A stretch of DNA of 64,000 nt from Micropterus salmoides (lineage: Eukaryota; Chordata; Actinopteri; Centrarchiformes; Centrarchidae), in assembly GCF_014851395.1 (NCBI RefSeq), contig NW_024041150.1, forward strand, positions 37,645,585 to 37,709,584, in the 5' to 3' direction. The notes under the pieces are model-generated. The model saw only the letters and a list, made by a program, of their open reading frames with translations. It made no database searches and was not told the DNA's origin. Positions 45,505-57,560 of this stretch are shown here, in pieces (within the stretch, counting starts at the first letter, position 1; every line of letters begins with the position of its first letter). The translations under genes were made by a program, and so were the position numbers.

Positions 45505-45812
45505 CTCTCTCTCTCTCTCTCTCTCTCCTCTCTCTCCCTCTCTCTCTCCCTCTCTCTCTCCCCCTTCACCCCCAACCGGTCGAGGCAGATGGCCGCCCAC
45601 CCTGAGCCATGGTTCTGCTCGAGGTTTCTGCCTCTTAAAAGGAAGTTTTTCCTTTCCTCTGTCGCCTAGTGCTTGCTCTTGGTGGGAATTGTTGGGCTTC
45701 TGTAAATAACATCACAGAGTACGATCTAGACCTGTCTTTTATGAAGAGCGCTGTGAGATAACGGTTGTGATTTGGCGCTATATAAATAAAATTTAATTGT
45801 ATTTGGATTGAG
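45505..45812 (+). repeat. L2 3' UTR with (CT)n and terminal repeat
   Basis: Pyrimidine run (45505-45560), then the block found reversed at 1523-1760 and 6941-7290. Ends 'tataaataaaatttaattg'. Confidence 0.85.
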
Positions 45813-46235
45813 TTTATTTTCCTGTTCATTTTGTGGGTTGTGTTAGTTGCTGTAATGTGTTCTCAGAATCATGTACAGAATACGCAGTCACTGTGGTTCT
45901 TTATCAGTGCTTTTCTCAAGTATAGCCATGTTGCAATGTTGTGAGGGATGGGTGTGCACGCTCATACAGGTCACGAAGTAGTGCACAGAAGCCACTGACA
46001 TGGTCACCAACCATAGAGGGCCTGGTGTTTACTCGCTTGTCTGCCTTTCTGTTCACATGTGGTGCACAGCGATCCTGCGGATCCAAGTGAGTAAGTGGGC
46101 AGAGCATCACTCTCCTGCTGTTTTGTGGCAGTGCGGACATGGAGAGTACACAGTCAGTAGCCATGTCATTCTGCACAAAGCAAATAGTCACACAAATACT
46201 CAAACTTGTAAACACAAATATATTGTTTTACATTC
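45813..46235. other. Spacer, no gene recognised
   Basis: Only short open frames without known domains. Confidence 0.4.
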
Positions 46236-46239
46236 TAAT

Positions 46240-46525
46240 CATGGGTGGTCCAGTGGTTAGCACTGTCTCCTTACAGCAAAAAGGTCATGTGTTCAAACCC
46301 CGGTTGCCCCGGCTTTTCTGTGTGGAGTTTTCATGTTCTCCCTGTGTCCTCGTCTCCCGGCTTCCTCCCACCCTCCAAAGACATGCAGGCTAGGTTAATT
46401 GGTGTCTCCAAAATTGTCCTAAGGTGTGAGGGTGTATCCCGCCTTTCACCCGATGTCAGCTGGGATTGGCTCAAGTACCCGCGACCCTGTACACAGGATA
46501 AGTGGTTGAGGATGGATGGACATTC
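46240..46525 (+). mobile_element. tRNA-headed SINE
   Basis: Box A-like 'gtggtccagtggttagcac', box B-like 'gtgttcaaacccc', then 'ttctgtgtggagttttcatg', 'ctccaaagacatgcaggcta', 'cgatgtcagctgggattggc', 'ataagtggttgaggatgga'. Nearly complete. Confidence 0.85.
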
Positions 46526-47210
46526 CAATCATAATTTCTATTCTTGATTTGCAGTATTCACAGACTCATGGCCAGGCTAGCACTGAACAGCCCTGAATTA
46601 AAGTCTATTGAGGGCTGTTAAATGAAGCTGGTTGCTGGAGACTGTCCAAGTTGAAGGAAACACATTCTCACTGAATTGATTTAGCAAAATTAGGGAACTG
46701 GCAAGACTATTGCAACATTCGCACCCACCCAATTAACTATGGCACAAGTGGGAAGACTTTACTCCAAAAACATGTGAAACCGTGGACGATCAAACAGCAG
46801 AACGTGCACATTGAGATAGTAACAGTAAAATCATTGCTTCGGATCCACACAACAACCCAGAGCAACCTAAATCAATTCCAGCTGTGTTGCACAGCATCAA
46901 GTGTTTTCTGATTATGACTTTTTTTAAGTCAAATCTTTTCTTTACAATGTTTTAAACAGCTGGTTATTAATTTAAATAGACAAAACTAGAAATGGACTAT
47001 ATTTTAAACAGATCTACCAATTTACTATCAATAGCAGCAAATAAGATAACTTTCAATGGGGAGAATGCTCAATAAACAAAAAATAAATATGGTTATGAAC
47101 AATTGCAGATTAGGCTATTTCTTAAATAATGGTTTTAACAAAATGATAATCACTGATAAATATATTACTTTGGGAAATAGGATGTATGTTGTTTAATTAA
47201 ATTCTGTTTT
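46526..47210. other. Spacer, no gene recognised
   Basis: AT-rich. It could include the left arm of the transposase-like relic that follows. Confidence 0.3.
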
Positions 47211-48110
47211 TCAGGCACTCATTCTTGGATTTGTCATCACATCAGGGATTATTGAATTGGCACAAATCCTGGCTGAAGATCTAAAAACACTTGCTGAACT
47301 CTTAATGGACAGGACATTTGCTTCATACAAGCTCTCAGACGTGTGAAGAAGACTATCCAAGACGAAGTACTAGAAGAAATACGAAGTGTCCTCTTCTCCC
47401 TCAACACTGAGGCCACAAGCAAGAGAAACAAAAGAGTATTAGGTGTGTTTGTTGGCTACTGGTCCAAAAAACACGCAAGGATGGTTGTCCAACATCTTGT
47501 AGCTCTGGAGCTCATATCTGTAACAGCAGAATCTCTCTTCAATTCACTGGATGGGCTTTTTGAAATGAGGACTCTCTCGTGATAACCTGGTGTCCATTTT
47601 AATGACTCTTGTGCTGTTATGAGGATGGGGACTCATGCCACCACCTTCATAATGCAGAAATAAATTGTGCAGTCCTTTTGAGCATTGGGTTGAGGCTTTG
47701 CTGTCAGACCTGCACACAGAACACAAATGGTCAGCTGACATAAATGACTGTGTCAGAGAAATTTGCAGCATGTTTGGATTTCCATTTCTCAGCTAGAGTG
47801 CTATTTTCCACAGTCTTGGATGTTAGTCTGGACACATCGCGCATGTGGGATGCATTGGTCATGTTCAACATTGACACAGGAGAAACTTGTCAGGGAGTTT
47901 TATACTGCTTCAAACCAGAAGACCAGATCAACAGCAAAGGGAGGAATCTATCTGGGCCAAAGATGAAGTTGCTCAACCTGAAAGCGACAGAGGCCCATCT
48001 TGCAGCACCTTTTGTTGGCAGTGAGGCCTCATCCATTCGGGACCAACTAGGGAGGGAGCACACTGTGGTGAAAATCTTTAAATATAAGGTATCGTATGGC
48101 TTTATTTAAG
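47210..48110 (+). pseudogene. Decayed transposase-like gene (possibly hAT-related)
   Basis: Coding-like pieces in changing frames: ILGFVITSGIIELAQILAED (about 47221), DEVLEEIRSVLFSLN and GYWSKKHARMVVQHLVALEL (47343-47582), LFNSLDGLFEMRTLS, then DNLVSILM in the next frame (about 47582), DLHTEHKWSADINDCVREI (about 47703), and NIDTGETCQGVLY with KPEDQI (about 47860-47940). The 'DNLVSILM' and 'ADI.DCV.EI' style resembles proteins of fish DNA transposons, but I cannot name the family with confidence. Many frameshifts. It is clearly a relic rather than a live host gene. Confidence 0.45.
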
Positions 48111-48699
48111 TAAATAATTAAAATATGTCAACACAAGATGTTGTCCATGCAGAGGATAACATGTGAAAGTGTAATTAAACATTTATTTCCAGCATGGTCC
48201 TTAATATTAGACAAGACAAAATGACAAAACATCATCACAATACACAGTGAATTCATTAAAGATAAAAAACACCATAATGTATGCAATTCTTAATTTAAAA
48301 GAAAAACAGTTCCTAAACGACATATGTCTCAACTAGTTTCTTAATAAACTTTATTTATAAAAGGTAATCCAAACTACACAGCTGTGCGGGTGATCTTGCA
48401 AAACCACCTGTTGACAGTCTAACCCTGAGGACCCAGTCATGCTTAGACCCAGATGCACAAGGAAGACATCACATTCTTCTTCATCTCCAGAAGTTGCCAA
48501 ACATGTTTCCAGCTGTGAAGCTGGGGAGAGCTGGATTTCAACGTGAAATACACAGGTGTGTATAAATGGTAGATGCTATTTACACAGATTATGAATAATT
48601 CATAATAATAGTTTGATTATTTTGCTAATAGTTGTATCATGTAGCCTGTTTGTAAGGAATTATTTTATTGGTAAATATAAGGAGCTTAACCTGTTGTTT

Positions 48700-48984
48700 C
48701 TCATCCTAGATATGCAAGTGGCATGGCTTCGCCTCAGATGACAGAGGAGACAAGAGGTGATATATGGTAGATTGGTGTGAGAAAGACCCAGAGGGACTGG
48801 CACTCTGCAAGCTTGCACTGTCTGCACTAAATGTAGAGACATATGGTCAAGTGGTCAAGTACAAACTGAAGGCCATGCAGGTGTTGGCCATTCAGCACAA
48901 ATCCCGGAAGACAAAGGAGAATCCTGTTAATATACGGCTGTGCAACAGTACAGAGCTCTGCTCATTGATAAAGAAGAACTGAAC
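48700..48984 (+). pseudogene. Unrecognised coding-like fragment
   Basis: An open frame reads MVDWCEKDPEGLALCKLALS onward with VKYKLKAMQVLAIQHKSRK and ends in LCSLIKKN. It is not recognised and may be another part of the relic at 47210-48110 or a separate element. No splice context is visible. Confidence 0.3.
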
Positions 48985-50155
48985 AAACGGCCTTATCGCT
49001 GTGAGAAGTCAACATCCTTCACAATGTTGCAACATGGATATACTGGAGAAATGATAAAGACAGAACCACACTGACTGTGCATATATCATTTCGAAAACAC
49101 ATTGCAGCAACGGACACATATGCAACCTACCAAGTTAACATGAACATAAACTTGATCCAGTTACCGTCACATATTACGTTCAGCCTCCAAGAAAAAGATG
49201 ATGACAAAGTAAAAAGCAGATTTCTCCCCATTACTCAAGTTTGATCTCAAATTTCCTCAAATACAGCTATAATATAAAATTACACTATTAAATACTTTAG
49301 CAGCAATTCTTTAATTGAAAGTTGAAAACCTTCTTTTGAGTCCCTAACACGTGGAAGGGTTTTCCTTTGCAATTTTAAGACATTAAATTTGCCAGTGTAA
49401 CATATTGTATTATGTTAGTTAGATTAAATATTTTAATTGCAGTTTGTTGTTATCATTAGTTATGTAGGCTACTTATGTGTGAAACCTGGTGAACATTATT
49501 GTGAGTAAAACATCTCCTCTAGCTCTCAAATATTTTACTGCCTTTCTTGAGTTTAATTCTGTTTCATGAAAAAACAGGTAAAGGCGGTGCTTACCATTGT
49601 TTGTACCCATGTAAAGTAAAATTGAGTGTTTTTTCTCTCTCTGGGACTCATCCCAGAACCTCGCAGATTTTCCCCAAGTCCAATCTGAGCCTGTGCAGGG
49701 TTTCAGGCCTGATGGTAGTAGCAAGGCTGGCCCGAGTCACCTACCATCATCTCTGTTCAAATAAATGCTGGACTGGCAGGATAAAGCAGAACACCACTAC
49801 TTCTTCCAGCAGAAGGCAAAGCCAAATTATGTCCTTTAATACGTATTAATATCATGTACAGTATTATGTATAACCGTTGAGTAGGTCCCATTCACATGTT
49901 GATTCAAAGAGCTCAAAGAGATAAGATGTTGACTACATGAACAAGGCACAACTCCATCCTGTCACCCACCTTTAGTACCAAACACCTGCACCCTCTTTAC
50001 AGACACTGTCTCGCACTTCAGAGGACAATCAGAAGCCCTGACCTGTACTGCTAAAGGATTTCAACTTTAAAAGAAAGCAATTGATGCTAAAGTATTTATG
50101 TATTGTGTTTGTTGCTGCAAACACATGGTCCTGAGTATAGCTGCCTCGGTGTTAG
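48985..50155. other. Spacer, no gene recognised
   Basis: Nothing supportable. Short open frames only. Confidence 0.4.
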
Positions 50156-50159
50156 GTGT

Positions 50160-51640
50160 ACTTTGTTTTTTTTTGTGTTAATTCAGTTTTCAGCTGTGAT
50201 TCTCTGTGCTCTTTCACCAGGGAGGAGCTCATGAACATCAGGGGAACAACTCCAGCGGATTTAATTCCCACTTTTCTTGCTTCATCAGTGGAATTATTGG
50301 ATTTTTTTTGTGAAGGGCTCGCTCGCTGTCCTTCGCTGTGTGAAGCGCCACAGGAGAGGGAAAAGAGCCGGGTCGCTTGTGCGTCTGGAATATCATTCAC
50401 CCAAAGTCCTCCCTCCATAAACGATTCTCGCCTGGCAAATGAGCTGAACCAGTTCTATGGCTGCTTTGAGAGTCAATCGGACACAATCCCCTGTGACTCC
50501 TCCGCTTAGCTTCAACCTCAGTCCACCACTTATTCCCCTCCCTCCTCAGAGCTGGCCAGCTCCACCCCCTCCCCTCCTCTCTCCATCACAGAGAGGGAAG
50601 TCTACGGACTTTTCAGGAGGCAGAAACCCCGCAAAGCAGCTGGGCCGGACTCTGTCTTCCCATCCACCCTGAAACAGACATTTTTAACACCTCACTGGAG
50701 ACATGCCATGTGTCAGCCTGCTTCAAAGCCTCCACTATCATCCCTGTCCCCAAGAAACCAAGGACCACTGGACTAAATGACTATAGACCCGTCGCCCTGA
50801 CATCTGTGGTTATGAAGTCCTTTGAACGCCTTGTGTTGTCCTACCTTAAATCCATCACAGACCCACTCCTGGACCCCCTGCAGTTCGCCTACAGAGCCAA
50901 CAGGTCTGTAGATGATGCAGTAAACATGGCCCTTCACTTCATCCTCCAGCACCTGGACTCCCCAGGAACCTACGCCAGGATCCTGTTTGTGGATTTCAGC
51001 TCTGCTTTTAACACCATCATCCCGGCCCTGCTGCAGGACAAGCTCTCCCATCTGAACGTGCCTGACTCCACCTGCAGGTGGATCACTGACTTCCTGACGG
51101 ACAGCTGGGAAAACATCTGATTCCAGGACCATCAGCACCGGTTCCCCTCAAGGCTGCGTTCTTTCCCCCCTTCTCTTCTCCCTGTACACCACAGCTGCAC
51201 CTCCAGTCACCAGTCTGTCAAGCTCCTGAAGTTTGCAGACGACACCACCCTCATGGGCTCAACTCAGGTGGGGATGAGTCCGTCTACAGGTGGGAGATCG
51301 ACCATCTGGTGACCTGGTGCAGCCAGAACAGTCTGGAGCTCATCACTCTGAAGACAGTGGAGATGGTCGTGGACTTCAGAAAGAACTCAGCCCCACCCTC
51401 CCCCATCATTCTGTGTGACTCCCCAGTCACCGCTGTGGACTCGTTCTGTTTCCTGGACACCATCATCTCCCAGGACCTCAAGTGGGAGCTGAACATCACC
51501 TCCCTCACCAAGAAGGCCCAGCAGAAGATGTACTTGCGGCAGCTGAAGAAGTTCAGCCTGCCAAAGGGTGCGTTCCGATCGCCCAGTAGTTCCCCGCAAA
51601 GTGGACTGCACAGGGTATTAAGCCATTTTAAGTGAGATTC
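50160..51640 (+). mobile_element. Second LINE fragment (CR1/L2/Rex1-like), truncated
   Basis: A pre-RT linker (ELNQFYGCFESQSDT, ITEREVYGLFRRQK, KAAGPDSV) is followed by RT (see the gene entry). The sequence stops within the region after RT, near 51640, with no LINE 3' UTR. It is different from the L2 element at 39650-45812 at both protein and DNA level. Confidence 0.8.
50711..51635 (+). pseudogene. LINE reverse transcriptase, decayed
   Basis: Blocks in order: ACFKASTIIPVPKKPRTTGL and NDYRPVALTSVVMKSFERLV (50716-50840), DPLQFAYRANRSVDDAVNMA, the catalytic palm strand ILFVDFSSAFNTIIP (about 50982), a gap and frameshift near 51117, STGSPQGC (about 51135), KFADDTTLMG (51229-51258) carrying the catalytic Asp pair, and a thumb region to TVEMVVDFRKNSA and KKFSLPK. 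Frames change at least twice. The linkage and motif style are of the CR1/L2 group; I do not assign a named family. Confidence 0.85.
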
Positions 51641-51689
51641 CAAACCGCAGGGAGCACACTATGTTCAGTTCAAAGGGCACTGTGAATTG

Positions 51690-52741
51690 TGTAGGTGTGG
51701 CAGGATGAGGTTTTCTTTCCCTCCCTCTTACCTGTGCACGAGAAGGCGCACCAGCACACCTGGGGCTCATCCCTTTTGACTGGGAGAGGTGGGGAGCTGC
51801 CTTTTTAAGCCTGTGTGGTGGACTCATTTGCGTTTCTGTCTTCTCCTGTTGGGTGTGGAGACGTGTCTGGGCTGGCGTGCTGCACGTTTGTTGCCGTTGC
51901 GAGAGGTTGTTAGTTTACTGCGGAGTGGTAAGGAAGTCTTTTTATCTTCATGCCTTTCAGTGTTTGCATTGTTGGGCGGGTGGCACTAATGAGCATTCTC
52001 TCATAGAGCCAACTTTGTTTCGGCCGTGGATATTCTCCGTATGGATAGATGAATACCTGGGCTGCTGGCGTTGGGTGCCTCGGTAAGCTGCATGCCTCCC
52101 TCTTCGTTCTATTTGGTGTTTATCAAGATCTGACAGTCTTATTTGTTATAGTTGAGTGCTGTGTGGTTGCGCGTATTGCTTGCCCCCCTGCCGGGGTCTG
52201 AGGGTGGCGTGTCCCGTAAAGCGGTAAGTACCTTGTTTGCCTGTCTGCTACAATTTATTGTGGCCCTGTTTTTAATTGTATGTTTTCACATCACAGCGGG
52301 ACCAGGTTACAGCCGTGTGCATGCTGCTGTCGAGGCTGCTGGGTGCCACAGTTATCACTCCCCGGCGCGTTTCTCCTCCCACTCTTCTGGATATCGGTAT
52401 AAAACTTTGCTGTATATTGTTACAAACAGTGTCTGGATATGACTGTCCTGGATGCACAGAACTGGTTTGGAACGATACATTTTAAGTGTTTGAATATCCA
52501 GACATTGGCTCTGTAAATATTGGTATTAACTGGATGTATATTGCATGTGGGTTTGTTTGTGTTTGATTTTGATCCTTTAATTATGCATGCGGGTCTGTTT
52601 TTGAATGGTGCTTGTGTTTTTTTTTTGTTTAGTTTTCTCTAATTCGCATTACATATCTTTTCTTAATAGAGCAGGTGTTGCTATTAATATATGACAAAAG
52701 AAAATAAAATTGTGTTTTTTTATAATTATTTGATTGTCTCT
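51690..52741 (+). mobile_element. LTR-like or other retroelement sequence
   Basis: Starts near 'tgtaggtgtggcaggatgag', has 'gcctttttaagcctgtgtgg', C/T-rich GC-balanced sequence unlike its flanks, AATAAA near 52704, and ends about 'gatagaaca'. No target duplication was found. Open frames within it lack domains. Confidence 0.3.
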
Positions 52742-53990
52742 GCCTCCTAATTTTGATAGAACAATCTGTGTGCTTCAAAGGTCTTGGGCTTATCCCAAGT
52801 GCCATTGTCGGACATTTTCAGCTTCTCGAGTGTTCTAGACCGCTCGTTTCTGCCACATAGGGAAGAAGGGAACAACGGTTCATTGCTTCACAGGAAGTTG
52901 TCAAAGATTACCCATAAGCCTTTGCAACTAACAATAGAGGACACCACGGTTTGTATATCTGTAATTATTGTCGTTGTAACTAATGTTTATGATTATTTCA
53001 GAGGTTAAGTTGCCTAAAGACAACAATGCTCATATGAATCTTTGTAAGAATGACGCTGCATATGTTGTAAATTAATCCACTCACATTCATTCACAAGTTT
53101 CATACATTTTAATAGAATATAAATAGAAGTATGGAAATATACATTTTGTAATTGTATCAGTTTGTTTTAATGTATATTTAATTTCAGTAAATGTCCACAG
53201 TAGCAGCGGGTAGGCCTATCCGAGGTGTTTACGTTACCAGGGTAACACATGGCGGAACTGACGTGTGCTTTGATGATGCAGGGAGTACTGTTTATGTACA
53301 CAGGTACGGTTTACAAAGCATGTATATATGATGCATGAGATGGCTATTGTACGCAAAGTGGCGATTTTGCATGTGTATGATACACTACAGTTTGCTATAG
53401 CGTTGCAACACAAAGGAGGCTAACACACAAGACATAATGACTTAGGTTTAGGCACTATCTCCTGTTAGGGTAAGTTGCCTTGGGGGACTGTGAACGCCTC
53501 AAACATCTCTAGCTAGCAACCCCCAGGGGCGTCATATACAGACGCGCCTGGATGCGTCTCATACACACGCACCTTGGGGGCGTCTCCTATACATGCAAAA
53601 TTAACGGGTTTTTTGCGTCAAATGAATACGCTTGACAAGCGTTTATATATAATGCCTGGCATGAGAACAGGCTGGATAACAGCTGCGCAGAGGCGGTATG
53701 GGGCCAAAAACTTCTGGCGGCGCCTCTGGAGAGAAGTGAGAGGGCTCCAAGAGCGCTTTGTAGGGCTGGGAGGCAGTGGTTTCCAGAATACAGCTCTGAA
53801 TAAACGCGGTTGGCAGACACAAGATCATTTATCACAGGTTTTAAAAATACTAGACAAATGAAATCTACTTTCATTTAAGTGCAAGACTTGGCCGTTAGCA
53901 CTGAAGGTGAATTGGCGAACTGGCGAGTTGATTGCTTGATAGACCACAGGTGTGAGACGCAGCAGATGTTAATCAGCCAGCATTTGTCTC
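52742..53990. other. Spacer with MITE-like pieces
   Basis: 53455-53680 has repeated 'gcgtctcatacacacgcacc' and 'gggggcgtctcctatac'-type words and 'cctggcatgagaacaggctgg', suggesting a DNA-element fragment. The open frame at 53574-53861 has no known domain. Confidence 0.35.
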
Positions 53991-53993
53991 TAA

Positions 53994-54171
53994 AGGCTCG
54001 TGCAGACTACACGACTGGCCGTCTTGGGAGTCATGAAGTTATTGTGGCGTTCACACTACGTGATCGGTGACAGACTGATCGATCACTGATTTAGCCCTGA
54101 TCACAGCCCAACGGTCACTGAGCTCGGTGACCGGCAAATCAGACTTAAAATTGTGTAGTGTGAACTAGGCT
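53994..54171. mobile_element. Harbinger-like MITE
   Basis: 178 bp, flanked by TAA on both sides (53991-53993 and 54172-54174). Imperfect inverted ends AGGCTCGTGCAGACTACACG and the complement of TTGTGTAGTGTGAACTAGGC. TWA target sites are typical of PIF/Harbinger. Confidence 0.75.
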
Positions 54172-54334
54172 TAAAGTAACCACTAATAGGGCTGAAACAA
54201 TTCATCGATAAAATCGATTAATAAAATGCTTCGACACAAATTCTTTGCATCAATGCTTTGTTTGACCATTTAACTATACAGCACAGTGTTTCGCAGGGAC
54301 ATTTATTACTGTCGCACATCACACTTAAACTGTG

Positions 54335-54530
54335 ATGGGCTGGTGATGGTGCAATGGATAAGATACCTGCCTTTGGTGTGAGAGACCAGGGTTCAATCCC
54401 CCACTGACCCATACACCATTTGTCCCTGAGCAAGTCACTTAACCTCTAGTTGCTTCAGAGGCGTGTGACATAAAATAGCAATTGGTCGCTTTGGATAAAA
54501 CCGTCAGCTAATTGAATAAATGTGATTATG
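54335..54530 (+). mobile_element. tRNA-headed SINE, nearly complete
   Basis: Box A 'tggtgcaatggataagatac', box B 'gggttcaatccccc', 'ccctgagcaagtcacttaac', tail 'gctttggataaaaccgtcag' and 'aataaatgt'. Confidence 0.85.
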
Positions 54531-54660
54531 ATGGAGCTGTTTGCAAAGTGGAGGAAGAGAGAGAGAAAATAGCGAGGGACAAAGAAAAAAGTGTCTAAAG
54601 TATGTTATTATTTCAAGCTAAAGACAACAAGTCTGTAATGTTACCGTCACTCCACCCAGC

Positions 54661-54801
54661 CCGTTCTCATCTCAGGGCGTCATATAGCAACGATTTGAAA
54701 AAGTGACAAAGCGTATTTGACGCTAAAGGTACCCTGAAATCAATCAGTGAGACGCACCGCTGGCTGAAAGCGTCAGTTATGATGCATTGAGATGAGAACG
54801 T
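54661..54801. mobile_element. Short MITE with CCGTTCTCATCTCA ends
   Basis: CCGTTCTCATCTCA at 54661-54674 pairs with TGAGATGAGAACG at 54788-54800. The interior repeats 'gcgt.a' words. Superfamily not assigned. Confidence 0.6.
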
Positions 54802-56490
54802 GTTGGTCCACCATAAAACGAAACTTGTGTGCCTCGGGAACAGCACTATGGCACCTTATCAGAAAGCAGCCGGTGTTCTGCCAGCTGACCACAGACAAGG
54901 TAACAGCAACTTTAGCATTTATCATGATTGATTGTTGAGTCGCCGCAATCCTCAGCTGAAAATGTCAAACGTGCGTTCTCCTTTTTGGCCCATGAGTTGT
55001 TTCCTCACAGTCATGAGTTAACTGGGTGTCAGGGAGCTGCACCTTTTAACTCACCTGCAGCTCTCTCTGTAGCTCAGACATTTCCTGCTACCTGCATGTG
55101 CTAATCCATCCTTAGTTATAATAACAAACAGCTGTTTCGTGTGCAGGATCGCTCATTTCCAGTTTCACATTTCAGGTGTTTTCTTGGCAAAACGTGGTTT
55201 GGAAACCAGGGTCCGGTGACACGGCCATCAGCTCGTGTGTGTGTCCCTGTCACCGATCAGTCACATAGTGTGAATGCAACAAAGACTTCAAGACTGCCAT
55301 CCATTCCATATTTATTATATTTCTACATTTATATGATTATAAATGTTATAAGCTTATGAGCATAAGCTTAATTTGTTTTCAGCTATAAATTAAACTCTGG
55401 AAAACTTTGGCTGAGAATCAAATTCAGCAGATTGTTGTTGTTTATTGGTTTACTATTAAAACCTCCGAACCTTGTGAACAACTATTTAAACTGGGTGCAT
55501 TTAGTGACTGAGCATCCCGTCCAGCTTCTCAGTGCACATTGTCCAACACCAACTAAGCCTTTTATTATAGAGATGTAGCCAACCAAACCACTTGTTTTGC
55601 AGTAGCAGCCTGCCAATACAATCTGATTATTCCTGAAGAATCTAAATAATCTTCACAACGCAAAGAATTATTGTGGCAACACGAGAGCAGCTCCTTGTTG
55701 AAGCAGGTAAACCTGCATACAGAGGAAGCTGTGCGTCATGCATAAAACACAACACGACTGTCCACCATATTCTCTCTCTCTCTCTCTCTGTGCATCTGAA
55801 AAATCAAATAACAGCAGGTAGCTGCTGAGTGAAAGATTAGTTTCACCCGCGACATTATGGACTCACCTTTGCATCTGCCCAGCTCTGTGACTGTGACAAG
55901 CGCCCGACCAGCGCTTTACTGCGTAACTGCGCGCACACAGCCTGGATGATCATTTCAGTTAATGAAGCAAAATGCAGATTACAGACTGGTTAAGTTATAA
56001 AAGGTATTGAAAATGTAGCGAAATTAAGAGCAGTCCTACATTAGATGTACCCACCCCTGCTGCCTTCAGCTAGAAGTAACAGCAGCACAAAGAAGAAGAA
56101 GCTGCACCGGCCTCGAGCAACTTTTTTTTCTCCCTCAACATTTCTATACATTTTGTCCGCGACTGATGTGGAGTGTGTGAGTGATTGATGGTCACTTAAA
56201 CCGCCTCCTATATGAGCCTGAGCCAGGAAGGCAATGCGCAAAAAAACTTTACATTAGGAAAGAGGGGGGGGGGGGCAAAACATAGATTTTGAAATGAAAT
56301 GTGTATAATGCTTCCTCTCTGCCTGTCAGGTGATGACCTCACCACAAATCCACACAAGTTGATTTCAGCGCCTCTGATAAAGTGCAGCTCACAGCTGCTT
56401 CAGGTGGAGCAGAGAGGACAGACACAGAGCTACAGCTGGATCATTTTATTCTCTGCTAATTTGCAGGAGAATAAATAATATTCTGTGATA
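54802..56490. repeat. Spacer dominated by interspersed repeat, no gene
   Basis: 55715-56130 matches 9690-10960 (which has an LTR in it). 56330-56480 matches 23700-23800 and the first bases of the window. It includes (TC)n at 55774-55790 and a G run near 56264. No gene is supported. Confidence 0.5.
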
Positions 56491-57560
56491 AATGTATGTT
56501 GGTGATAGATCTGCACAAATGTTTGTTGTTAATACTCCTACTGATTATTATTATTACTACTAGTAATATAATAATTATTACTAGTAGTAGTAGTATCCAT
56601 TATTGTTAATAGTAGTTGCAACTTGCACTCTTATATGTGCATTAAAAATTACCAGCTGATAAAAACCTGTGCTCCAGGGACCAGATTCATGTAACATCTA
56701 AGGTTTAAAAGTTTCTCTTAGCTGGCTGAGTTAGATGGTGATTAATACTAAACGGTAGAAAATCAGACCAGTCTCCCCAAATGTCATTGGCTGTTAAAGT
56801 CTTGTGTTGCTTATAATAAACTAGCATGTTGATAACACATTAGAAATCTTTCAGAATGCTGTCAATTACATGAAGATGCATATGTATGCAGTAGTGAGTG
56901 TGGTGTTGCTCTGGGACAGGTGAGTATGAGGCTGGGAGGGAAAAATCATGGTTTACTCACTACAAAAACGAGACTATACCACTGCTCTGAAGATAAAATC
57001 ACAACTTCACACAGAGTATCAGGCGTCTGCAGTTTATTTCATTCACATCCTACAAATCATGTACATTTGTCTTCCATCTGATACTACATCAGACATGTAG
57101 CCACTAGCACTAGTTTACTACAGTGTTGATTAATGTGCATTGTCCCTGTAAAATAAATAAATCTGAAGCCACGCAAAGGACACTTTATTTTATCCAGTGT
57201 CCCGTCATCATAACAAATGAAATCAAACAAAAAGTACAAAAGTAAAAGAAAAACTGCTCAGTCTGAATATTCAACCATTTGTGACTGAACAATTTTCTGG
57301 TTGTTAATTCTGCATTGAATAATTTTTAACATTAAGGTGATGCGTTAATTTTATATGCGTACATGTTAGTTGCTGATCAATTTTGAAAGTGTCATTCAAT
57401 AGTAAACATACTAACTGAATAATCACAGATTGAAGGCTTTGGGTGTCCCAATTTTTCAGTTGTATATTTTCCTCATACAGGAAGAATGTGAGTACAGATG
57501 TAGATGTGAGTATAGATGTGTGTGTCAAAGCGGCAGAAGTTAAGGGAGGGGAAGAAGTGG
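56491..57560. repeat. Spacer and ENDD1-unit 3' flank, unit B
   Basis: From about 56960 it is collinear with the flanks of units A and C ('agagtatcaggcgtctgcag', 'gtttatttcattcacatcct', 'cttccatctga'). Before that only AT-rich and (TTA)n/(GTA)n sequence. Confidence 0.6.

Larger units (their letters stand above)
39650..45812 (+). mobile_element. L2-clade LINE, near full-length but decayed and interrupted
   Basis: Order: 5' UTR (start uncertain), ORF1 with a CxxC-type N-terminus and SGNH-esterase domain, ORF2 with apurinic-type endonuclease and reverse transcriptase, 3' UTR with (CT)n, and a (TTTAATTG)-type end near 45812. Interruptions are listed separately: LTR 40192-40735, hAT 42039-42888, poly(A) insert 44087-44110. 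Numerous stops and frameshifts make it inactive. It is the parent-type sequence for the 3' UTR fragments at 1523-1760 and 6941-7290. Confidence 0.85.

Noticed and set aside
54350..54400. tRNA gene
   Set aside because: Box A and box B are present but belong to a SINE head with the usual SINE body and tail; the same applies at 46240, 39592 and 33440.
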